7,096 nucleotides of DNA from an uncultured Opitutaceae bacterium. Lineage in GTDB: Bacteria > Verrucomicrobiota > Verrucomicrobiae > Opitutales > Opitutaceae. The notes under the pieces were generated by a model. It saw only the letters and a list, made by a program, of their open reading frames with translations, was not told the origin of the DNA and did not search any database. Both the position numbers and the translations under genes were made by a program. Of this stretch, positions 1-4,504 are shown piece by piece (the stretch's first letter is position 1; every line of letters begins with the position of its first letter). Where the stretch lies: assembly GCA_946482625.1 (NCBI GenBank), contig CAMLSH010000202.1:1-7096 (forward strand). Reading direction: 5' to 3'.

Positions 1-941
1 AAAAAGCTGCCGCGGTCTCCGGTGGCGTAGCGAATGAGGGGCACGCGACACCGTGGATCGAGCGTGGTTATCAAGAGCCGGCCGTGATCGTCGAACTCCA
101 CGTAGATGCGTCGAGGATCGTAGGTGAAAAGCGCGGGCACCCAGTTCACAGGGCCGAGCAGGCGATGACGCAGCGCGGCGTTTTCGTGGAGGGCGCGCCG
201 CAATGCGATGAGCGGGCCTTTGGGCGGAACTTCGGCGAAAAGGTTGAGGCCGATTTCAGCGACGCCCATCGAGGAAACGATGATGCCGCCGTTGGCGTTG
301 CGGCTGTCGATGCCGAGGATGCTTTCGAGGTACTTGCGCGCGTTCTCCGCGAGCGGTTCTTCGCCCACGATGATCTGTACAGACAGACGCGGCCACTCGA
401 TGCCTGCGCGCCGGCCCAGCTCGAGGAGGTTTTTGATGAAGGCGGCTTCGCCGACCAAGATGATTTGCGAAAAGTGATGCGCGAACTCCTCGACCAAGCC
501 GACCGCCATATCGGGACGGACGCTGGTTTCCGCGAGCGTGCAGAGGCGTGTCGGCACTTTCACGCCCATCGGTAGGCAGTTGATGAGGAGTGTGGGGCGG
601 GCGCGGACGCCGAACAACGCGTCGAGTAGCTCGTCGATCCAATCGGCGGCTTGGACAACGTCTTCCGCCGCCGTGAGCCCGAAGGCGAAAAGGCCGGAAT
701 GGCCGGAGCTCGTCAGGACGGTGCCGAGGCGGCCGAGTTGTCCGTCGAGACAGAGCTGGCTTATGTCGAAGCGTTGGAAGGTGGTCGCCTTTTCGAGGGT
801 GGGCAGCTGCTCGAAATCCTGGATCGTCTTGATGGAGGATGGCTCGACGGAGCTCTCGGCGAGCAGGGTACGATAGGCTGGCACTCGCGACGCGGCGCGC
901 TGGAACGCTTCCAAGGCTAGTTTTTCGAGCGCAAGGTGCAC
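1..941 (-). CDS. Phenylacetate-CoA ligase-like adenylate-forming enzyme (3' end outside window)
   Basis: The minus strand is open from 941 to the left edge: 313 codons with the C-terminus missing. The protein resembles the PaaK/CapK branch of AMP-forming enzymes, which activate a carboxylate with ATP and usually pass it to CoA. Visible landmarks are an N-terminal helix ending in RVPAYRTLL (about residues 19-27), a nucleotide-loop-like TSSGHSG (77-83), VGEEPLAENARKYLE (192-206) matching the PaaK GxEP...R region, SSMGVAEIG (223-231) at the usual YGxTE position, and RYATGDRG (304-311), the A7-type motif before the C-terminal lid. PaaK-like proteins are about 430 residues, so roughly a quarter is missing. 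The start is taken as GTG at 939-941: an in-frame TAA lies 11 codons upstream (972-974) and there is no ATG between. No Shine-Dalgarno is visible. The substrate is unknown; the loop departs from the classic TSGTTG, so activity is likely but not certain. Confidence 0.8.
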   Translation of the reverse strand, partial: MHLALEKLALEAFQRAASRVPAYRTLLAESSVEPSSIKTIQDFEQLPTLEKATTFQRFDISQLCLDGQLGRLGTVLTSSGHSGLFAFGLTAAEDVVQAADWIDELLDALFGVRARPTLLINCLPMGVKVPTRLCTLAETSVRPDMAVGLVEEFAHHFSQIILVGEAAFIKNLLELGRRAGIEWPRLSVQIIVGEEPLAENARKYLESILGIDSRNANGGIIVSSMGVAEIGLNLFAEVPPKGPLIALRRALHENAALRHRLLGPVNWVPALFTYDPRRIYVEFDDHGRLLITTLDPRCRVPLIRYATGDRGSF

Positions 942-1021
942 AACGCGGCGGGGAAAAGGGGAACGTATCGGTTATTCAAGCACGGCTTGCGCGGACGCGG
1001 CCGGCGGGTTCGCTGACAAAT

Positions 1022-1055
1022 AAAAAAACGCGGAACTCCGGGAAGCTCCGCGTTT
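1022..1055 (-). terminator. Rho-independent terminator of the PEP-CTERM gene
   Basis: CGCGGA (1029-1034) pairs with TCCGCG (1047-1052). The stem is extended by two inner pairs past one mismatch and by AAA/TTT at its base. Read on the minus strand, the hairpin ends in a run of seven T (complement of 1022-1028), starting about 20 bases after the PEP-CTERM stop codon. This is a textbook intrinsic terminator and implies that the downstream PaaK-like gene is not simply co-transcribed. Confidence 0.88.
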
Positions 1056-1076
1056 CGATTAATCACCTCTGACCGA

Positions 1077-1886
1077 TCAAGCCGCGGCTTTTTTCTGTGA
1101 GCGACGACGCAGAGCGATGAGTGCGGCGAGGGCTCCGGCGCCCATGAGGCCGTACGTGGAGGGCTCTGGCACCGCGGTGGTGAGACCGATGATCGGTCCG
1201 CCGAATTCGACGGTCCAACCGGCGGGCACCTGAGTGGTTGTGCCCGCGAGGGCGAAGGTTAGATCGACGGTGTCGATGTCGAACAGCGTGTTGACGCCGC
1301 TGACAGCGAGCTTGCCTTCGGCGTTGGTGCTGAACGTCGAGGTGTTGAAGTCCGAGTCCATGGTGCCCACCAAGGACGACTGGAAGACGACCGAACCGGC
1401 ATCGGTGATACCCATGTAGGAATCGAGATCGACGCGGCCGCCGATGCCTTGATTGAAGACCGTCTGCCAGAGAGCGTCGCCGGTATCGAGGACGTTGACT
1501 TGGTAGATATCGAGCTTCAGCCCATCTGCGGCGAAGATGATCTGATTGCCGAACGCCGCGGCGCTTTGATCGACGGAGTTGTAGAACATGCCCCAGAGCT
1601 CGTAGGAGCTGTTGCTCGTATAATCGACGACGTCGCCGTCGAGGATGCTCGTGATCTGGAAGATGCCCCACGTGTCTTCAACCGGGCCCGATGAGGACGG
1701 CAATCCGCCTGGTGCGGAGTCGTTGAGATCGGTGGTGAGGACCGACGCCGAGTAGCCTTGAGCGTTGATGGTGTATTTCCCTGCCGTGATCGTGATGAGC
1801 TGGGCACTGGCGGTGCCCGCGGTTCCGAAAGCCAGGAGGGTCCCAAGGATCGCTCCCGCGTATTTTTTAATAATGGTTCTATTCAT
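1077..1886 (-). CDS. PEP-CTERM sorting domain-containing secreted protein
   Basis: This 269-residue protein carries both ends expected of an exosortase substrate. The N-terminus is a signal peptide: basic MNRTIIKKY, a hydrophobic core GAILGTLLAFGTAG, and probable cleavage after TASA (residue 28). The C-terminus has VPEPST (239-244), a hydrophobic segment of about 15 residues, then RRRSQKK, the tripartite PEP-CTERM signal. In characterised or predicted systems the protein is exported by Sec, processed at PEP by an exosortase and placed at the surface or released with exopolysaccharide. The middle (about 29-238) is acidic and rich in Ser, Thr, Gly, Asp and Asn, probably beta-rich; I recognise no enzymatic motif. 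The ATG at 1884-1886 is preferred to an in-frame start 26 codons upstream (1964), because it begins directly at the signal peptide and has AGGA nine bases before it. The gene ends at a strong terminator. No exosortase gene is in the window. Confidence 0.9.
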   Translation of the reverse strand: MNRTIIKKYAGAILGTLLAFGTAGTASAQLITITAGKYTINAQGYSASVLTTDLNDSAPGGLPSSSGPVEDTWGIFQITSILDGDVVDYTSNSSYELWGMFYNSVDQSAAAFGNQIIFAADGLKLDIYQVNVLDTGDALWQTVFNQGIGGRVDLDSYMGITDAGSVVFQSSLVGTMDSDFNTSTFSTNAEGKLAVSGVNTLFDIDTVDLTFALAGTTTQVPAGWTVEFGGPIIGLTTAVPEPSTYGLMGAGALAALIALRRRSQKKAAA

Positions 1887-1895
1887 ATGAGTAGG

Positions 1896-1899
1896 TCCT
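1896..1899 (-). promoter_or_regulatory. Ribosome binding site of the PEP-CTERM gene
   Basis: On the minus strand AGGA lies nine bases before the ATG at 1884-1886. This spacing supports the shorter start over the upstream in-frame alternative, which would place 26 non-signal-like residues before the signal peptide. Confidence 0.6.
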
Positions 1900-1931
1900 G
1901 GCGACGAAGCTGGAAGGTGTTTCGTGCTGTT

Positions 1932-1956
1932 AACAACCCGGCCGGCCCGGTGTGTT
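1932..1956 (-). repeat. Imperfect hairpin in PEP-CTERM leader
   Basis: AACAACCCGG (1932-1941) and CCGGTGTGTT (1947-1956) pair at eight of ten positions around a five-base loop: a four-pair GC stem, a two-by-two internal loop and four more pairs. It lies about 45 bases upstream of the PEP-CTERM start codon. It may be a leader structure or chance pairing in GC-rich sequence. Confidence 0.4.
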
Positions 1957-2004
1957 GAGAGCACACTGGATGGCCGCAGGAAGTGATTATGCGATGAGGT
2001 GATG

Positions 2005-2041
2005 AAGGAGCTTCCTTGGTCCGAAAGCTCCGATGCTCCTT
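2005..2041 (-). repeat. Overlapping, mutually exclusive inverted repeats in PEP-CTERM leader
   Basis: Two perfect seven-base inverted repeats share one arm. AAGGAGC (2005-2011) pairs with GCTCCTT (2035-2041), while GGAGCTT (2007-2013) pairs with AAGCTCC (2025-2031). Only one of the two helices can form at a time. In the minus-strand transcript the element lies about 120 bases upstream of the PEP-CTERM start codon. On the plus strand the outer stem is followed by T residues, but no plus-strand gene ends here, so the minus-strand leader reading is more natural. The pairing is directly visible; any regulatory role is inference. Confidence 0.5.
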
Positions 2042-2044
2042 TTT

Positions 2045-2085
2045 ATCGTAAGAGCCGGAGAGTGTCTTCCGGAGACGCATACGAT
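2045..2085 (-). repeat. Nested inverted repeat in PEP-CTERM leader
   Basis: ATCGTA (2045-2050) pairs with TACGAT (2080-2085), enclosing a second stem of CCGGA (2055-2059) with TCCGG (2068-2072). The result is a two-tier hairpin with an internal loop, directly next to the overlapping repeats at 2005-2041. It does not match any riboswitch consensus that I recognise. Confidence 0.45.
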
Positions 2086-2089
2086 TAAA

Positions 2090-2110
2090 CGTTAGGGGTT
2101 TTGCCTAACG
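2090..2110 (-). terminator. Hairpin, possible weak terminator after the rhomboid-like gene
   Basis: CGTTAGG (2090-2096) and CCTAACG (2104-2110) form a perfect seven-pair stem with a seven-base loop. On the minus strand the stem is followed by TTTAAT, a short imperfect U-tract, so it could end transcripts from the rhomboid-like gene, whose stop is about 270 bases upstream. The long distance and short T-run make this tentative. The arms resemble integron core sites, but the order and context are wrong for attC. Confidence 0.4.
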
Positions 2111-2376
2111 GGGCGCAGTGTTTGCCGCTGAAAGGAGGAGGGGCTGCCGGCCGGTGTCAGGCGGCGCCATTTTTTGTAGACTGCTTTTCTCGAAAGAGGA
2201 GACCGTCGAGGCGCTTACGAAACGAGCGGGGAGGTGGGCGATTCGTGGGCAATGCGGGTGCTCATATGCACACGCGCCCGGTCGAGGCCCCTTTGTATCC
2301 GAAAACGCAATGCGGTGGCGTGGAGCGTAAACGCCCGCGATCACGACTGCCGCTGACTTGCGTGAGGCGGTCGGGC

Positions 2377-3243
2377 CTAGCGGCCGAATTTTCGCAACGT
2401 GTGCGCCTTGGCGGCGGCGTCGAGACGGGCGCGCTCGTCGGGCGTGAGGCTGGCCATGCCGGAGCGGGCGATCTTGTCGAGCAGTGCGTCCATCTCGGCG
2501 GCGGTGGTGTCGCGCACGGCGGGACGGGAAGGGCCGGACGTTTTTTTCGCCGAAGAGTTGCGCGTCGGTGGAGGCTCGTCGGTAAGGACGCGGAATTTCG
2601 GTTGCCGGCGGGGAAGGCGAAAGGAGGGCAACGAGAGAAGACCTTGTTGATGGCGCACGAAGGCGTAGGCGAAGCCGGTGGTGGCGAGAATGGATGCGAG
2701 CCAGGGATATTGGTGCCATGCGAGCGCCATGAGAATGTAGATGGCGACGAGAATAGCGGCGGCCCACTTCGATAGGAGCGCGAAAAAAACGGGGACGTTG
2801 GGAAAATAGACCGCGAAGGCGACGAAGACCGCCAGTGCACCCGATTGACCGGCGCGATGGGTCGGTGTCCAGAGGCCGATCAGCGTGTAGAGCGCCGGCG
2901 TGATGAGATAGATGCACGCGAAGAAGCGGAGAAATGAGCGACCGCCGACCACCTTTTCCACTTCTCGGCCGAACCACACGATCATGAGCATATCGAGCGC
3001 GAATTGGATGCTCGGAGGGTTGACCAGGCCGTAGGTCAACACGCGCCAGACCTCGCCGTTCAGGACGCGCGTACTGGTGAAGTCGAGCCAGCTCAGCATG
3101 GCGTCCTGACGTGCGGCCATCAGGAGCGCCGTGACGATCATCGACGCCGCGAACACGATCACGACGAGGTAAGCCGCGTAGATCGGATGGCCGCGAAACC
3201 AGGTCACGGGCTGTTTTTCGTCATAGGTATCGTATCCGTTCAT
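2377..3243 (-). CDS. Rhomboid-family membrane protein, probably lacking the catalytic histidine
   Basis: This 288-residue protein has about six hydrophobic segments (near residues 21-43, 78-91, 104-124, 131-147, 150-172 and 180-197). VWRVLTYGLVN (65-75), FGREVEKVVGG (91-101) and GQSGA (132-136) follow the rhomboid pattern WR.LT, G..lE...G and GxSG. Rhomboids are intramembrane serine proteases using this Ser (S134) with a His in the last core helix. Here the helix reads SILATTGFAYAF (184-195), and the position where AHLGG..fG puts His appears to be Ala183. The His and Asn of the second core helix are also replaced (SIQFALDML, 78-86). Activity is therefore doubtful. The cytoplasmic tail ends with MDALLDKIARSGMASLTPDE (251-270), resembling the short C-terminal domain (DUF6576-like) found on other rhomboids. 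The ATG at 3241-3243 gives a sensible N-terminus but has no clear ribosome site. The gene is divergent from the small gene at 3415. Confidence 0.82.
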   Translation of the reverse strand: MNGYDTYDEKQPVTWFRGHPIYAAYLVVIVFAASMIVTALLMAARQDAMLSWLDFTSTRVLNGEVWRVLTYGLVNPPSIQFALDMLMIVWFGREVEKVVGGRSFLRFFACIYLITPALYTLIGLWTPTHRAGQSGALAVFVAFAVYFPNVPVFFALLSKWAAAILVAIYILMALAWHQYPWLASILATTGFAYAFVRHQQGLLSLPSFRLPRRQPKFRVLTDEPPPTRNSSAKKTSGPSRPAVRDTTAAEMDALLDKIARSGMASLTPDERARLDAAAKAHTLRKFGR

Positions 3244-3414
3244 GAGGGTGGCTGAGGAAAGGCTGTTGAGAGCGAAGATACGTGCAAGCGGGCAGAGGCG
3301 GTTTGTGCGGTTATCGGGTAGTCCGGTTGGTGTGCGTCGGTCGTGGTTGGTTCAAAAATCCTATCGGAAATCTTCGACCGTGACGTCCGCCATTTTCCCG
3401 CACAGGGTGCCGCC

Positions 3415-3597
3415 ATGGACTACGCGAAATTGAAAGGGATAGATTCAGCGAGCGAACTCGCGCGGAGCGGGAAATTCATTTTTGCGATCAAACTGCTTGA
3501 GCGGATGAATCCTGAAATCACGCGCGAAATCGCCAAGGCCGCCGTCGATTCACTCGGCTACGGCAAGGCCTCGCGACCGCCCAAAGAGGTGCGGTGA
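3415..3597 (+). CDS. Small hypothetical protein, 60 residues
   Basis: I do not recognise this protein. It begins MDYAKLKGIDSASELARSGK, continues with a likely amphipathic helix around FAIKLLERMNPEITREIAKAA, and ends with a basic, proline-containing tail (KASRPPKEVR). It has no signal peptide or membrane segment and looks like a compact, helical, soluble protein. The ATG at 3415-3417 is preferred over a GTG 24 codons upstream, because AGGG lies eight bases before it and the upstream extension has unremarkable composition. The sequence has protein-like codon use and a balanced mix of residues, unlike nearby shadow frames. It stands alone, divergent from the rhomboid-like gene (171-base gap) and about 310 bases before the sigma factor gene. 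Function is unknown. Confidence 0.6.
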   Translation: MDYAKLKGIDSASELARSGKFIFAIKLLERMNPEITREIAKAAVDSLGYGKASRPPKEVR

Positions 3598-3905
3598 ACG
3601 GCTGCGCTGGACGCCCCGGATTTTGCGCCCGGCTTTTTCGCCGAATGACTTCTGGCGGGAGTCCCTTCCGGTAAGGCGGTCCGTGGAGTTTCGGTCGCGC
3701 GCGTCGGAGTAGGAAAACGTGAGGCGGGCGCGTCGCGTTTACGTTAGCGTCAAGCGAAAGGTCGGTTGAGCGGGCGTTTGGGAGGCGTTCCACTGCTTGA
3801 CCGAAAGCCGCCCCGCATCAGGCTTCGCGCCAGATTTGAGTCCGCATCCCCGGCCAGACTCCCGCGCCGTCGCCGTCACCCCACGTTCTTCCGCCCCGCC
3901 GCCCC
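3598..3905. other. Non-coding gap upstream of the sigma factor operon
   Basis: These 308 bases contain no plausible gene. The only structure I can support is the long inverted repeat at 3762-3804. The last ~60 bases before the sigma factor gene are C-rich and lack purine-rich ribosome-binding sequence. I see no convincing promoter or T-tailed terminator by eye. Confidence 0.55.
3762..3804 (+). repeat. Twelve-pair RNA stem upstream of the sigma factor gene
   Basis: TCGGTTGAGCGG (3762-3773) and CTGCTTGACCGA (3793-3804) can form an uninterrupted twelve-pair helix in plus-strand RNA if three G-U wobbles are allowed, with a 19-base loop. On the other strand the wobbles become A-C mismatches, so the structure favours a plus-strand transcript, that of the sigma factor operon. 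No T-run follows, so it is not an intrinsic terminator. It ends about 100 bases before the proposed start. Confidence 0.4.
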
Positions 3906-4481
3906 TTGAGCTCTCCCGCTCCCATTTCCGATATCACCCTGATGCTTCACGCCGTCGGCCGGGGCGAGGCATGCGCGTCCGAGGAGTTGCTGCCGCTCGT
4001 GTACAACGAGCTCCGCCGTCACGCGGGTGTGCGTATGGCGCACGAGCAGGCCGGGCAGACCTTGCAACCGACGGCGCTGGTGCATGAGGCGTGGCTGCGG
4101 ATTTTTGCGGGCGGGGAAAGTCGCTGGCAAAATCGCGCGCACTTCTTCGGCGCTGCGGCCGAAGCGATGCGCCGTATCTTGATTGAGAATGCGCGCAAAA
4201 AATCCCGCCTGAAGCGCGGCGGCAATCAACGCCTGCTCGATGTGGACGAGGTCGAGATCGCCGACACCACGCCAGAGGATAAATTGCTGCTCATCGACGA
4301 CGCCGTAGAGCAGTTGCAGGCGCAGGATCCGGAAAAGGCGCGGGTGGTCGTGTTGAAATTTTTCGGCGGGCTCACCAATCAACAAGTCGCGGACACGCTT
4401 GAAGTGACGGAGCGGACGGTTGAGCGGCATTGGGCGTACGCGAAGGCGTGGTTGTTCCAGACGATCCGGGCGCAGCGGTGA
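3906..4481 (+). CDS. ECF-like RNA polymerase sigma factor (Sigma70_ECF / TIGR02999 type)
   Basis: This 191-residue protein has the two-domain layout of extracytoplasmic-function sigma factors, which direct RNA polymerase to particular promoters. Region 2 spans about residues 25-100, with LLPLVYNELRRHA (28-40), TALVHEAWLRI (56-66) and NRAHFFGAAAEAMRRILIENARKK (76-99), all hallmarks of the long ECF family common in Planctomycetes, Acidobacteria and Verrucomicrobia. Region 4 spans about 129-188; its helix-turn-helix is GLTNQQVADTLEVTERTVERHW (155-176), which binds the -35 element. The start is uncertain. TTG at 3906-3908 puts DITLMLHAVGRGE at the usual N-terminal position; the first ATG (3942) would trim this conserved stretch, and a TGA closes the frame upstream at 3837-3839 with no ATG between. 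The stop is 23 bases before the kinase gene, so the two are almost certainly co-transcribed. No anti-sigma gene is adjacent; the kinase may control it instead. Confidence 0.92.
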   Translation: MSSPAPISDITLMLHAVGRGEACASEELLPLVYNELRRHAGVRMAHEQAGQTLQPTALVHEAWLRIFAGGESRWQNRAHFFGAAAEAMRRILIENARKKSRLKRGGNQRLLDVDEVEIADTTPEDKLLLIDDAVEQLQAQDPEKARVVVLKFFGGLTNQQVADTLEVTERTVERHWAYAKAWLFQTIRAQR

Positions 4482-4504
4482 CCGGCGGGGGTAGAGAAAG
4501 CCGG

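Larger units (their letters stand above)
1887..2376. other. Non-coding gap between rhomboid-like and PEP-CTERM genes
   Basis: This 490-base stretch lies downstream of the rhomboid-like gene and upstream of the PEP-CTERM gene, both on the minus strand. Open frames here are short or are extensions of shadow frames, and none has a convincing start site or recognisable protein. The half nearest the PEP-CTERM gene (about 1930-2110) is dense in inverted repeats, listed separately. The half nearest the rhomboid-like gene (2111-2376) shows no clear structure. I could not identify a convincing sigma70 or sigma54 promoter by eye. Confidence 0.6.

Noticed and set aside
84..575. Plus-strand open frame of 163 codons near the left edge
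   Set aside because: It is the antisense reading of the PaaK-like gene, whose minus-strand frame shows clear family motifs; the plus-strand product has none.
868..882. TGGCAC sequence resembling the -24 box of a sigma54 promoter
   Set aside because: It lies inside the PaaK-like coding region, on the strand opposite to the nearby genes, and no matching -12 TTGC element follows at the right spacing.
1938..1948. GGCCGGCC palindrome upstream of the PEP-CTERM gene as a possible operator
   Set aside because: The symmetry does not extend beyond the eight-base GC-rich core, which is common in such genomes; it is better explained as the loop region of the 1932-1956 hairpin.
1883..2080. 65-codon minus-strand frame whose TGA overlaps the ATG of the PEP-CTERM gene
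   Set aside because: The overlap looks like translational coupling, but the frame has no ribosome binding site, no protein-like pattern and runs through the hairpin cluster; more likely leader RNA.
2090..2110. GTTAGG...CCTAAC arms resembling an integron attC site
   Set aside because: In attC the RYYYAAC core comes first and GTTRRRY last, with about 50 bases or more between; here the order is reversed with seven bases between, and no partner core or integrase is nearby.
2105..2977. Minus-strand open frame of 290 codons overlapping the rhomboid-like gene in another frame
   Set aside because: It is Arg/Ser/Pro-rich shadow sequence; the neighbouring frame encodes a coherent membrane protein with rhomboid motifs.
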